Positions 16,916-25,724 of a stretch of DNA of 64,000 nucleotides are shown here, piece after piece. A program made the position numbers and the translations under genes. This stretch comes from Mycolicibacterium rhodesiae NBB3 (GTDB taxonomy: Bacteria > Actinomycetota > Actinomycetes > Mycobacteriales > Mycobacteriaceae), in assembly GCF_000230895.2 (NCBI RefSeq), contig NC_016604.1, forward strand, positions 2,914,001 through 2,978,000, written 5' to 3'. Within the stretch, counting starts at the first letter, position 1. Each line of letters starts with the position of its first letter. The notes below the pieces were generated by a model, which did no database searches, was not told where the DNA came from, and saw only the letters and a program-made list of their open reading frames with translations.

Positions 16916-18454
16916 TCAATACTCGCTGTCGTCGGCGAGGTTGCTCTTCTGTCCGTAGACGAGCGATTCGGCCTCCTCGATGAGGCGTTGTTCCGCGTCG
17001 CGAGCCAATCGACGTTGTTCTTCACCCCAGCGTGCCGCGGCGGCAAGGCGGCGTTCTAAGCCTTCAACATGCTCCAGTACCAACGCTGGTGAGCTTCCAC
17101 CCTGCACGACCCGGCGGGCGACAGCCTGTGTGGGGTCGCACACGAGTTCCTCCAGTTCGGCACTGGGGGACACGGGAAAGCCGAAGACCTCGGATGCTGC
17201 GGCTGCCACGTCAGAGACGCTGACCGAGCCGGTGCCACGTTCGGCGGCGGCCGTGATCGCGCGGCCTACGGCGCGGTAGGCCCGGCGGTAGTCAACCTGG
17301 TGTGCGAGGACAAGTGCCTCGGCCAGATCGGTTGCGCCTATGAAATTCTTGTTCGCTTCGGCCGCCAGTCGCTCGACGTTGACTTCGAGGGTGGCCACCA
17401 CCTGGGCTCCGAGCGCGACGACCTGAGTGGCCATCCCCATGGCGGAGGTCACTTCGCCGTATGCATGTAACCAGTTGTCCGTGCGGGCCGACGGCGTGCG
17501 TTGTGAGATTAGGAGTCCGGTGGCCCGTCCGATCAGTGTCCCGGCGCCCGCCCGAATGACGGCAAGCGCGTATGGATTTCGCTTCTGGGGCAGCAGAACT
17601 GAGGCGCGGCACAGGGAAGCATGAAGCGTGATGTAGTCGAAGTTCGGGCTGGCGAAGATCTCGAAGTCCTCAGCGAGCCGATCAACGGTGGTGGCACATT
17701 GAACCGCCGTCACTGCGACATCAGCGAGCCCGTCAGTGGCCCACATGATGTCGCGGGTGTGCGCACCCACCGCGCTGAAGCCGAGCCTGCCGGCGAGTAT
17801 CGCACGGTCCAGCGGTATCCAACCGCCTCCGACGCCGCCCACACCCGCGGGGGATCGGTCTGCCCAGTCGAAGTCGTGCTGGAGCCTGTCAAGTTGGCGC
17901 GCGGCCTGCTCACCGAAGCTTGCCAGGTAGTGCCCGAATGTTGATGGCTGCGCGGGCTGTAGATATGTGCTGTCCGCCCATAGCGTGGCGGAGTTGCGGC
18001 GGGCTTGTTCGATCACGGCTGTGATGAATCGGCCCAATGCATCGTGCAGGTCCAAGATCATGTCTCGCAGGGCCAAACGGAAAGCGATCCGTCCGGCTTC
18101 GCGCCGGGTCCTGCCGGTGTGAAGCCAGCCCGCGACGTGCCCCAGGCGGCGCTCGAACTCGCGTTCGCGGCTGTTGTAGGCATCGCCGTACACCGGATTG
18201 TAGGGGAAATCGTTGGGTGTCATCATCAGTACGTCGAGTACTTCGCGGATGAGCGGCACCGCATGGTTGGTGGGTAGCACACCCTGCGCGTGCAGAGTCA
18301 GAAGATGGGCCAGGTCGGCGAGGCCGAGCCCGCGATGCAGGATCGGCGCGTCGCATATTTCGAGTTGATAGCCAGCCTCCACTAGCTCGCTTGCCGGACC
18401 ACTGTTGATTGCACCGTCGGCGCCGAGGTACCCGACTGGCGCGGGCGTCGTCAT
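16916..18454 (-). CDS. Aspartase/fumarase superfamily enzyme, probable CoM biosynthesis lyase/decarboxylase (XcbD-like)
   Basis: 512 residues from the ATG in an ATGA overlap with the upstream PLP gene; the 590-residue frame starts too early. The fold resembles argininosuccinate lyase, with an extended C-terminus. The superfamily signature is altered: SVLLPQKRNPYA in place of the usual GSSxMPxKxNP, with Leu for Met and no GSS. In Xanthobacter Py2 two aspartase/fumarase members act in CoM synthesis, one eliminating phosphate and one decarboxylating sulfoacrylate. As the last gene of this operon with a deviating signature, this is the candidate for the unusual decarboxylation, but the assignment is inference. 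Confidence 0.68.
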   Translation of the reverse strand: MTTPAPVGYLGADGAINSGPASELVEAGYQLEICDAPILHRGLGLADLAHLLTLHAQGVLPTNHAVPLIREVLDVLMMTPNDFPYNPVYGDAYNSREREFERRLGHVAGWLHTGRTRREAGRIAFRLALRDMILDLHDALGRFITAVIEQARRNSATLWADSTYLQPAQPSTFGHYLASFGEQAARQLDRLQHDFDWADRSPAGVGGVGGGWIPLDRAILAGRLGFSAVGAHTRDIMWATDGLADVAVTAVQCATTVDRLAEDFEIFASPNFDYITLHASLCRASVLLPQKRNPYALAVIRAGAGTLIGRATGLLISQRTPSARTDNWLHAYGEVTSAMGMATQVVALGAQVVATLEVNVERLAAEANKNFIGATDLAEALVLAHQVDYRRAYRAVGRAITAAAERGTGSVSVSDVAAAASEVFGFPVSPSAELEELVCDPTQAVARRVVQGGSSPALVLEHVEGLERRLAAAARWGEEQRRLARDAEQRLIEEAESLVYGQKSNLADDSEY

Positions 18455-19446
18455 ACAGTAACCGCCTTTGTCGAGGCGAATAGCGTTGGCGCTCCGCCGG
18501 TGACGAGGAATATCACCGGCCCTGTGACGCGGCCGCCACGTGCTGCGTCGATCAGTGCCGCCATCGCCTTGGCGCCGAAAATCGGGTCCAGGAATATCCC
18601 CTCGGTTCGCGCGACTAGGGACGTGGCCGCTTGCCCAGCCGGAGAGGCGATTCCGTAGCCGGGCCCGATGTAGCCGTCCACCACACACACTCGGGCAACA
18701 CTGTTCACCGGGATGCGTAGGAGATCGGCGGCCGCCGCGGACATCTCCTCAATGCGTGCTGTGCACTCCTTGCGCGGTCGGCTGACAGTGACACCGGTGA
18801 TCTGGGTCGTCCACCCCAGCCAACACGCTGCGGTCAGAAGACCTGCCTGCGTCGCGCACGAGCCGGTGGCAAGCCACAGCTGGGTCGGAGCGATGCCGAC
18901 CGCCTGGCACTGTCGATCCAACTCCAGGCCGGCGCGTACGTAACCGGCCACTCCGCGGCTAGTGGCGCCGCCGCGGGGAATCGCATACGGGCGTCTTCCC
19001 GCAGCGGTGAGTTGACTGCAGATTCGTTCGATCTCGCCATCGACAGAAGTCCGGTCGGGACAGCCTGTGAAGTAACGGTGGGCGTCGACCAGGTCGCAGA
19101 GCAGCAGGTTGCCGGTGGCAGATGTCGCTGTGCCGTAGTGCACCAGGTAGGGTTCGATCCCAAATTGTCGTGCGGTCAACGCGGCGAGCATCGCCCAGTT
19201 GGATTGGGGCCCGGCTCCGGTTACCAAAGAGTCGCAGCCCTGGGCGAGCGCGTCGGCGAGCAGATACTCCAGGCCGCGAATTTTATTGCCGCCCAGCCCA
19301 ACACCGGTCATGTCGTCGCGTTTGAACCACACCTCAACGCAGAGTTCTTCGGACAGTCGCGGCGCTGAATGCAGCGGCGTGGGCTCGCGCACCAGGCTAA
19401 CTCGTGCCAGCGGTGGCATGGTAATGGTGCTCAGATCAGTTGTCAT
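18451..19446 (-). CDS. PLP-dependent enzyme of the D-cysteine desulfhydrase/ACC deaminase family (XcbE-like, CoM thiolation)
   Basis: 331 residues starting MTTDLSTITMPPLARV, with the ATG 11 bases inside the upstream gene. The PLP lysine lies in GVGLGGNKIRGLEYLL, the family hallmark; phosphate-binding Gly-rich segments follow (ATGSCATQAGLL). Family members use cysteine or ACC. In the bacterial CoM pathway a PLP enzyme of this type performs the thiolation step, and its place between the two lyases supports that role. The 4-base overlap with the next gene suggests fixed stoichiometry. Confidence 0.72.
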   Translation of the reverse strand: MTTDLSTITMPPLARVSLVREPTPLHSAPRLSEELCVEVWFKRDDMTGVGLGGNKIRGLEYLLADALAQGCDSLVTGAGPQSNWAMLAALTARQFGIEPYLVHYGTATSATGNLLLCDLVDAHRYFTGCPDRTSVDGEIERICSQLTAAGRRPYAIPRGGATSRGVAGYVRAGLELDRQCQAVGIAPTQLWLATGSCATQAGLLTAACWLGWTTQITGVTVSRPRKECTARIEEMSAAAADLLRIPVNSVARVCVVDGYIGPGYGIASPAGQAATSLVARTEGIFLDPIFGAKAMAALIDAARGGRVTGPVIFLVTGGAPTLFASTKAVTV

Positions 19447-20812
19447 CCGCCTTCTTCCGCTCTTCTTGCCCCGCGGCGCCGACAACCCGGTCAACAAAAT
19501 GTGGCGCCAGTCCAAGCGCACTATGAGCTTCGGTGACCGTCGCCAGATCCTCTGCGCTGAGGTGTCTGCGCACCCGGCTATCGGACAGCAGCGCCTCGAT
19601 CAGCGTGCACTGGTCGCGCTGACCCTTCATTGTCGCGTCGTAGATCATCTGCTGGGCGGTGTGCTTGCCCACGGCGCCCGCCAGCAACCGCAGAGCGGGC
19701 GCCGACAAGACGTATCCGCCTCTGGCGATCACATTGTGCTTCATGCGATGGGCATTGACGTGGAGCCCCCGCAGCAGGTCGATTCCCAATTTCATCGCAA
19801 CACAGGTGAGTTGGCACGCCTCCGGTAGCACCACCCACTCGGATTTCCATGACCTGCCGTCGCGCTCGTGCTCGCTGAGGATGCATTCCAGCGCCGTGGA
19901 GGCATTCGCCCTGACCAGCCGTGAGAGCGTCACAAGGTGCTCGGAGATCTCCGGGTTGATCTTATGCGGCATCGTGATGCTGCCGACGACGCCGGGGGTT
20001 CGCGGTTCGTGCACCTCACCGATTTCGGGCCGCTGAAGCTGATAGATCTCTTGCCCGATCTTGCCGATGGTGGCCGACACCATCGCCAGGAGGGTGACGA
20101 ATTCGGCGATCCTGTCCCGCGCGGTAAGCCACGGAATGTCTGGCACCGACAACCTCATACGTTGCGCAAACGCCAGCAGAAGTGGCAGCGCGGAGTCACC
20201 CCAGAACTCCATAGTGCCCAGGGCCCCGCCGAGTTGGACGACCTCCCAGCGGATACGCCCCTCGCGCAGACGGTCTCGGTGCCGACGGAGCTCAGACGCC
20301 CACACCGCAGCCTTGAATCCGAACGTGATGGGCAGGCCCGGCTGTCCATGAGTGCGACCGCACATGATCGTGTCACGATGTTGTTCGGCCAGTCGCAACG
20401 CCTCTGACTCGAGACTGCTCAAATCGCGCTCCACCGTGTCACTGATACTGCGCATGACCGTCGCGAACCAGGTGTCGGTGATGTCCTGAACGGTCGCGCC
20501 GAAGTACACCCACTCGCGGGCGCGCTCAGGAAGAACCTGCTGCAGACAGCGGATGAGGCCCAGCGTCGAGTGCCCCGTGGCACGGGTCTGGTGTGCCACC
20601 TCGTCGATATCGAGCAAAGACACGTCGGCGTGTTCGCGGATCAGCTGCGCGCAGTCTTGAGGAACTATTCCCACCTCGGCCTGTGCTTCGGCCAAGACTG
20701 CGATGATGTCCAGCCACGCCTGAAGCTTGCGGCTTTCGTCGAGCAGCTCACGAACCTCGTCGGTGCCCCACAGGTGCCGATAGAGGACCGAATCAAACAG
20801 GCTGGTGCTCAT
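19436..20812 (-). CDS. Aspartase/fumarase superfamily lyase, probable phosphosulfolactate phosphate-lyase (XcbC-like)
   Basis: 458 residues from MSTSLFDSVLYRHLW, chosen because a GGGAGGCGGG site precedes that ATG. It resembles adenylosuccinate lyase / 3-carboxymuconate cycloisomerase. The catalytic signature GSITMPHKINPEIS is canonical, and GRTHGQPGLPITFG carries the usual TH motif. There is no purine operon around it; it sits in the CoM cassette next to phosphosulfolactate synthase, so elimination of phosphate to give sulfoacrylate is the likely reaction, as described for Xanthobacter. It overlaps both neighbours. Confidence 0.72.
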   Translation of the reverse strand: MSTSLFDSVLYRHLWGTDEVRELLDESRKLQAWLDIIAVLAEAQAEVGIVPQDCAQLIREHADVSLLDIDEVAHQTRATGHSTLGLIRCLQQVLPERAREWVYFGATVQDITDTWFATVMRSISDTVERDLSSLESEALRLAEQHRDTIMCGRTHGQPGLPITFGFKAAVWASELRRHRDRLREGRIRWEVVQLGGALGTMEFWGDSALPLLLAFAQRMRLSVPDIPWLTARDRIAEFVTLLAMVSATIGKIGQEIYQLQRPEIGEVHEPRTPGVVGSITMPHKINPEISEHLVTLSRLVRANASTALECILSEHERDGRSWKSEWVVLPEACQLTCVAMKLGIDLLRGLHVNAHRMKHNVIARGGYVLSAPALRLLAGAVGKHTAQQMIYDATMKGQRDQCTLIEALLSDSRVRRHLSAEDLATVTEAHSALGLAPHFVDRVVGAAGQEERKKADDN

Positions 20813-21719
20813 CCCGCCTCCCGGGCTGAGGGGCACGCACGTCGGTGACAGCGGTCAGATGCCGCAGCGCACTGCGGACTTCGTCTAGATTCGACCCCCA
20901 GGGCACCACGGCCGCCTCTGGTTCTAACTCCAGCCCTCGTTCGATCAGGCAGCATTTCGCGAGTGTCAGCTCGGCCGGCCCGCGTGCCCGGCGCCGAGGA
21001 CAGATGTCAATGCGGCGCGGTTCGTTGCCATAGAAGTGGCGATGGAATTCCAGTGATCGTTCGCATCCGATCATCAACCAGTCCAACCGGTCTGCTGGTC
21101 TGGTATCGAGGTAGGAGACGCCCCCGTCGACCTCAGTGCCGGCTCCTCGACATGGCAGCAGGTAGTTCGGTGCGGGGTTCTGTCGTGCAATGTCGGAGAT
21201 GTCGACGACATCGAGCACCAATTCGATGGGCGGGAGGTCCTCGTCGAAGGCGATCGCTTGCTGAGCCATCGCGAAGAGTTTCGGCGGCCATGGTGGCACC
21301 ACTTCGACAACATGGACTGGTATCGGTCGCGGATCCCAAATGAAGTTGATGTGTTCGTAGCACCCGCGCACAACGTAAGCGAGAATGCCCGCACGGCGGT
21401 GTGCGGCGGCGGCCTGGGCCAGCGCCGTGGCGTTGCCGACATCGGTGCCGGGCGAGTCGACGAACGCGACGCGCTCAGGCAGTGCCAACACGCGAAGCTC
21501 AATCACCGGTGAGAACAACGGCACCGTCGATTCCTGCCGCACAGCGACGAGCGCCGCCAGGCCACTGTTCTGAAGCACCAGATACGACGTCCGCCGGTAG
21601 ACCTCTCGCCCCATCAGGTAGCGGGATATGCCTGATTCCGTGAGTTCGATGTCAACTTCTTGCACCGACAACCCCCGGTAGGGGCGCGTGGTGTCGTTGG
21701 GGACGGGCGGATCGATCAT
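20793..21719 (-). CDS. Unrecognised protein encoded within the CoM biosynthesis operon
   Basis: 308 residues, which I do not recognise. The ATG overlaps the comA stop (ATGA), and the 3' end overlaps the next gene by 20 bases, so it is firmly embedded in the operon. Visible features are hydrophobic strands (LIELRVLALPERVAFVDSPG), conserved-looking Cys/His spots (VRGCYEHINFIWDP, MIGCERSLEFHRHFYG, KCCLIERG) and a Pro-rich loop EVVPPWPPKLFAMA. No signal peptide or membrane helix. It could be a CoM-pathway enzyme, a metal or thiol chaperone, or a regulator. Context alone suggests a CoM role. Confidence 0.6.
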   Translation of the reverse strand: MIDPPVPNDTTRPYRGLSVQEVDIELTESGISRYLMGREVYRRTSYLVLQNSGLAALVAVRQESTVPLFSPVIELRVLALPERVAFVDSPGTDVGNATALAQAAAAHRRAGILAYVVRGCYEHINFIWDPRPIPVHVVEVVPPWPPKLFAMAQQAIAFDEDLPPIELVLDVVDISDIARQNPAPNYLLPCRGAGTEVDGGVSYLDTRPADRLDWLMIGCERSLEFHRHFYGNEPRRIDICPRRRARGPAELTLAKCCLIERGLELEPEAAVVPWGSNLDEVRSALRHLTAVTDVRAPQPGRRDEHQPV

Positions 21720-22489
21720 CGAGGGCGCAATATGTCGAATTGTCGCGCGGTATCGGCGCGTAAACCCAGGCGCAGCGTCTCCAACGCCAAGATGTCGCTG
21801 ATGGCGACGTTGCCGATGTTCACGTCGGCGCCGAATCGCCCCACCAACTCACTCTGTTGCGCCTTGCGCGGGGCCTCGAATATCACCCGGCCGGTGTCTA
21901 GCTCCGCGATTGAATCGAGCAGGTCTGTTCTGACTGAGCCGTCGGCGTGGTAGAGCCCGACCGTTCCCGACTCTCTTCCCTCGGCGATGACGTACGCGGC
22001 ACCAGCGTCCAGGTCGGCGAGCATCTCTGAGATCCACTGGTTTGGGACCACCGGCACCCGGCCGTCCTTGGCTCCGGTCTCTGCGAGCACGGTGAACTCT
22101 TCGGCGAACTGCGCCACCAGGGAGCTTTTTCGCGCGGGACTCATCCTCTGCATACCGTTGGAGATCTCGACCGCGTCGATGCCAATAGTGTTGGCCCACA
22201 GGCGAAGCTCCTCGATTCTGCCCTGTGCTTCGCAGAGCTCCAGCAAGGTGCCCCCAAGACAACTGATAACCCCATGGCTATGACACAGCGCGACACGAGA
22301 CTTGATTCCTGAGTCGATGTAGGCAGTGCCCCAGCCGATCTTCACGATGTCGATGAGATGGCCGGTTTCGGCCAACACGGCTTCTAACGTTGCGGTCGGC
22401 ACACCGGTGTCCAGGACATGCGTGATGCCCGTCTTGCGCGGTTTGCTCTGCCGCGCAGGCAAATCGAGAAAACATGGGGTGTCCCACAC
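21716..22489 (-). CDS. comA: Phosphosulfolactate synthase (ComA/XcbB)
   Basis: 257 residues of the ComA family, a TIM-barrel that adds sulfite to phosphoenolpyruvate to give (2R)-phosphosulfolactate, the first step of CoM synthesis. Typical segments are IDIVKIGWGTAYIDS near residue 50, GVISCLGGTLLELC, IDAVEISNGMQRMS and the C-terminal FGADVNIGNVAISDILALE. It is the first gene of the minus-strand operon and is divergent from the flavoprotein gene at 22665. Its presence implies that the host makes its own CoM for the epoxide transferase EtnE 15 kb away. Confidence 0.85.
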   Translation of the reverse strand: MWDTPCFLDLPARQSKPRKTGITHVLDTGVPTATLEAVLAETGHLIDIVKIGWGTAYIDSGIKSRVALCHSHGVISCLGGTLLELCEAQGRIEELRLWANTIGIDAVEISNGMQRMSPARKSSLVAQFAEEFTVLAETGAKDGRVPVVPNQWISEMLADLDAGAAYVIAEGRESGTVGLYHADGSVRTDLLDSIAELDTGRVIFEAPRKAQQSELVGRFGADVNIGNVAISDILALETLRLGLRADTARQFDILRPR

Positions 22490-22664
22490 AGTTGTGTCCT
22501 TCCGCAGCGAGTGTCGATGTGGTGCTCACCACTCAGGCTAGATTCACTGGCCCACAGCGTCTTTGTCCGTGTTGTACCAACAATCGGCTCGAGTTGGACC
22601 TGCGAGGACATGGAGACGTAGGGCTGCGGGAGCCTACGGTCTGTGGTGTCAAGGAGGGCATCAG
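22490..22664. promoter_or_regulatory. Divergent promoter region, comA operon / flavoprotein-SDR-ssu operon
   Basis: 175 bases between divergent genes; both promoters must lie here unless one operon is read from further away. The ribosome site of the rightward gene is AAGGAGGGC at 22651-22659. No clear operator palindrome was identified by eye. Confidence 0.5.
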
Positions 22665-24014
22665 GTGAATGACCGACTCGTTGTGATCGGGGGTGGGGCT
22701 GCCGGAATGTCGGCAGCCTCTGCAGCCCGCCGGGTAAACGCGCAGCTCGACATCGTGGTCGTGGAGGCGGGTGCTCACGCTGCCTACGGCTTGTGTGGAT
22801 TGCCCTACTACCTGGCCGACGTCATCGCCGATTCTGACGAGTTGTTTGCGTACAGCCCCGAATTCTTTCGAGACAAGCGTCGCATCGACGTGAAGTTCAA
22901 CACCGAGGTGACGGCGCTGGATGCCGAACGCAAAGTGTTGGACCTGCGGCAGGACGACCGCACCTACCAGCTGGCCTACGACAGCCTTGTGTTCGCCACC
23001 GGCGGAGCTCCGATCATCCCGCCGCCGCTTGCGGTGGACAGCGACCGCATCTTCACGATACGTCGACTCGATGACGCGACGCGCCTTCACCGCCTTCTCG
23101 ATGACCGACGGGTGAAGCGTGCACTCATCGTCGGAGGAGGCTACATCGGGTTGGAGACGGCCGAGGCGCTCGCGGCGCGCGGAGTCGAGGTCATCGTGGC
23201 CGAAGCTTTGCCGATGGTCCTACCCAACTTCGACGCACCTGTTGGCGAGCTGGTCCATGCCGAACTCTTGCGGCATGGGGTGGATGTCCGATTGGGTTGT
23301 CGGGTCGAGTCGGCGCGTGATGACGGTTCACACCTGCAGATCACCACCAACGGTGGCGCTATCGAGGTGGACCTCATGATCGCCGCAGTCGGAGTCCGCG
23401 CCGGCTCCTCGGTGGCCTCGCAGGCAGGCGCTGAGTGTGGGCCGGCCCAGGCACTGGTGGTCGACGATCACATGCGGACCTCGCTGCCCTCGGTGTACGC
23501 GGCGGGGGACTGCATTGCGCCGCATCACCTCATCCTCAACCGCCCCGCTTTCATCCCGTTGGGGCCTGCCGCCAACAAGACCGGACGGGTGGCCGGCACC
23601 AACGCGGCCGGGGGCGACGCGGCCTTCCCAGGCATCGTCGGTACGGCCGTGGTCAAGGTCTTCGATCTCGCCGTCGCACGCACCGGGCTGACCCTCGCCG
23701 AAGCCGAGGCCGAAGGCATCCCAGCGATAGCGACGCAAGCAGTCGGAAAAACGCGGGCGAAGTATTACCCGGGGACCGACCCGGTCACCGTTCGGCTGAT
23801 TCATCGACCCGACGGCCGGCTGCTCGGTGCACAGATGGTCGGTGCCGGAGATGGCGTAGCGAAGCGGATTGACGTCGCGGCGATCGCCCTGCAAGCAGGG
23901 TTTGATATCGACGCGTTGCTGGGCGCCGACTTGTCGTACGCGCCGCCATACGCGCCGGTGTACGAGCCAATTCTGCTGGCCGCCCAGGCGGCCAGTCTGA
24001 GGCGCCCGGCATGA
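22665..24014 (+). CDS. FAD/NAD(P)-dependent disulfide reductase-like protein (CoA-disulfide reductase family)
   Basis: 449 residues from a GTG preceded by AAGGAGGGC. The FAD motif VIGGGAAGMSAA is at residues 7-18, a single redox Cys44 lies in YGLCGLPYYLA, the NAD(P) motif is LIVGGGYIGLETAEAL, and a C-terminal dimerisation domain follows. The single active-site Cys places it with CoA-disulfide reductases rather than CxxxxC enzymes. Next to the CoM genes it may perform the final reductive step of CoM synthesis, reduce CoM disulfides, or help release CoM from ketoalkyl-CoM as 2-KPCC does. Which of these is open. Confidence 0.75.
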   Translation: MNDRLVVIGGGAAGMSAASAARRVNAQLDIVVVEAGAHAAYGLCGLPYYLADVIADSDELFAYSPEFFRDKRRIDVKFNTEVTALDAERKVLDLRQDDRTYQLAYDSLVFATGGAPIIPPPLAVDSDRIFTIRRLDDATRLHRLLDDRRVKRALIVGGGYIGLETAEALAARGVEVIVAEALPMVLPNFDAPVGELVHAELLRHGVDVRLGCRVESARDDGSHLQITTNGGAIEVDLMIAAVGVRAGSSVASQAGAECGPAQALVVDDHMRTSLPSVYAAGDCIAPHHLILNRPAFIPLGPAANKTGRVAGTNAAGGDAAFPGIVGTAVVKVFDLAVARTGLTLAEAEAEGIPAIATQAVGKTRAKYYPGTDPVTVRLIHRPDGRLLGAQMVGAGDGVAKRIDVAAIALQAGFDIDALLGADLSYAPPYAPVYEPILLAAQAASLRRPA

Positions 24015-24082
24015 CCGCGCGACATCGGATCAAGCCGGACGCTCACTTAGCACCTCAGGTTCACAATTTAAGGAGTCAGGAC

Positions 24083-24856
24083 ATGACAGGTCGTTTGCAG
24101 GGAAAGATTGCCCTGATATCGGGAGCCGGTTCGGGGATCGGACGTGCCGCCGCCCAACAGTTCGCTGCGGAGGGCGCAAAAGTCGCGGTTCTGGATTTGA
24201 GTGCCGACGCCGCGAAGGAGACCGCCGACATCGTCGCCTCGACAGGCGGAACCGCCATCGCGGTAATCGCCAACGTGTCCGTCGCCGCAGAGGTCAACGC
24301 TGCGGTCGAGGAGGCCGTAGCGCAACTGGGTGCCATCAACGTGCTGTACAACAACGCCGGCGTCGACAGCACCGGCAGTATCGACGTCGCGGAGGAGAGC
24401 GATTGGGACCGCTGCTTCAACGTCAACGCAAAGGGCACCTACCTATTGTCGCGCGCCGTTATTCCGCATATGGAAGCCACGGGTGGTGGCTCGATCGTCA
24501 ACCAGGGCTCTGTTGCGGCGCTGGTCGCAGTGCCCAACTTCGCCGCCTATTGCGCGGCCAAGGGTGCCGTCGTCTCGCTGACCCGGTCGATGGCCATCGA
24601 CTGCGCCCCCAAGGGCATCCGTGTCAACGCAATCTGCCCAGGCACCGTGTTCACCCCGCTGATGGAGCCGATGCTTCGCGCCCGCGGCGGCGGAGACCTC
24701 GAGGCCGGTCTGGCCAAGACCATCGCCAAGTACCCAATCGGGCGCCTCGGCACCACCGAGGATATCGCCGCCGTCGCACTATTCCTGTCCAGCGATGACT
24801 CGGGGTTCATGACAGGTTCCATTGTCACAGCGGACGGGGGCATGACCGCACAGTGA
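24083..24856 (+). CDS. SDR-family dehydrogenase (candidate hydroxyalkyl-CoM dehydrogenase)
   Basis: 257 residues with a strong ribosome site (AAGGAG). Classical SDR motifs: GAGSGIGRAA (cofactor), NNAG, catalytic Ser in NQGSVAALVA, and YCAAK with Tyr and Lys. The C-terminus is DGGMTAQ. In the Xanthobacter epoxide pathway SDR enzymes oxidise hydroxypropyl-CoM to ketopropyl-CoM. Linkage here to CoM genes and, further on, etnE makes that the leading role. SDR substrate cannot be read from sequence alone. Confidence 0.72.
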   Translation: MTGRLQGKIALISGAGSGIGRAAAQQFAAEGAKVAVLDLSADAAKETADIVASTGGTAIAVIANVSVAAEVNAAVEEAVAQLGAINVLYNNAGVDSTGSIDVAEESDWDRCFNVNAKGTYLLSRAVIPHMEATGGGSIVNQGSVAALVAVPNFAAYCAAKGAVVSLTRSMAIDCAPKGIRVNAICPGTVFTPLMEPMLRARGGGDLEAGLAKTIAKYPIGRLGTTEDIAAVALFLSSDDSGFMTGSIVTADGGMTAQ

Positions 24857-24893
24857 TGGCAACGAGTCGAGCACGACGAGGCCGTCGGGAGAC

Positions 24894-25724
24894 ATGACAG
24901 TAGCCATCGGAGGAAAGGCGATCGCGCGACCCTCGCCGGCCGCCGTCACGTCGCTGGGTCCGTCCGTGCGGTTCTACCGCCGGCCGGGGTTCCTGCGTGC
25001 GCTCGCCCCGCTCGCCCTGCTGATCGGCTGGCTGGTCACGAGTTCCACCGGACTGCTGTCCGAGCGGGTGCTGCCCGCGCCGTCGGTGATCTACCGGGCA
25101 GGCCTCGAGGTGTACCGCAGCGGGGATCTCGTCGACGCGCTGCTGGTGTCCGGGCAGCGCGTCCTGATCGGATTCACGCTCGGCGCGGCGATCGCGATGG
25201 TGCTCGGCGTTCTCGCCGCGACTAGCGGACTCGGCGAGTACGTCATCGACCCGACGATGCAGATGCTGCGGACGTTGCCCCTGTTCGGCCTGATCCCAGT
25301 CTTCATCATCTGGTTCGGCATCGACGAGCAACCGAAGGTGTTCCTCATCGGGCTGGGCGTCGCGTTCCCGCTGTACCTGAACACCTACGCCGGAATCAGG
25401 CACCTCGACGGCAAGCTGCTCGAGCTGTCCGAGGTGCTGCAGCTGACGCGGTGGGAACGGCTGCGCGACATCGTGATTCCTGGCGCTCTACCGCAGATCC
25501 TGGTCGGCCTGCGCCAGAGCCTCGGCATCGCGTGGCTGTCGCTGATCGTGGCCGAGCAGGTCAATGCCAGTGCCGGGCTGGGGTTCATCGTGAACAACGC
25601 GCGCGAGTTTCTCCGCACCGACATCGTGATCTTCGGCCTGCTCGTCTACGGCGCGTTCGGCCTGCTCACCGACTCGATCGTGCGCGCGTTCGAACGCCGC
25701 GCGCTGCGCTGGAACCGGTCGTGA
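24894..25724 (+). CDS. ssuC: ABC transporter permease, aliphatic sulfonate type
   Basis: 276 residues with about six hydrophobic segments and the permease EAA-loop region ([20 protein letters not shown]), typical of SsuC/TauC. The N-terminal about 35 residues are cytoplasmic and basic. The stop overlaps the GTG of the ATPase gene (GTGA). It would form the membrane channel for importing sulfonates, a possible sulfite source for CoM synthesis. Confidence 0.82.
   Translation: MTVAIGGKAIARPSPAAVTSLGPSVRFYRRPGFLRALAPLALLIGWLVTSSTGLLSERVLPAPSVIYRAGLEVYRSGDLVDALLVSGQRVLIGFTLGAAIAMVLGVLAATSGLGEYVIDPTMQMLRTLPLFGLIPVFIIWFGIDEQPKVFLIGLGVAFPLYLNTYAGIRHLDGKLLELSEVLQLTRWERLRDIVIPGALPQILVGLRQSLGIAWLSLIVAEQVNASAGLGFIVNNAREFLRTDIVIFGLLVYGAFGLLTDSIVRAFERRALRWNRS

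Noticed and set aside
18455..18688. N-terminal extension of the XcbD-like lyase
   Set aside because: Basic, unstructured-looking sequence overlapping the PLP gene; the ATGA-coupled ATG at 18454 starts the recognisable fold.
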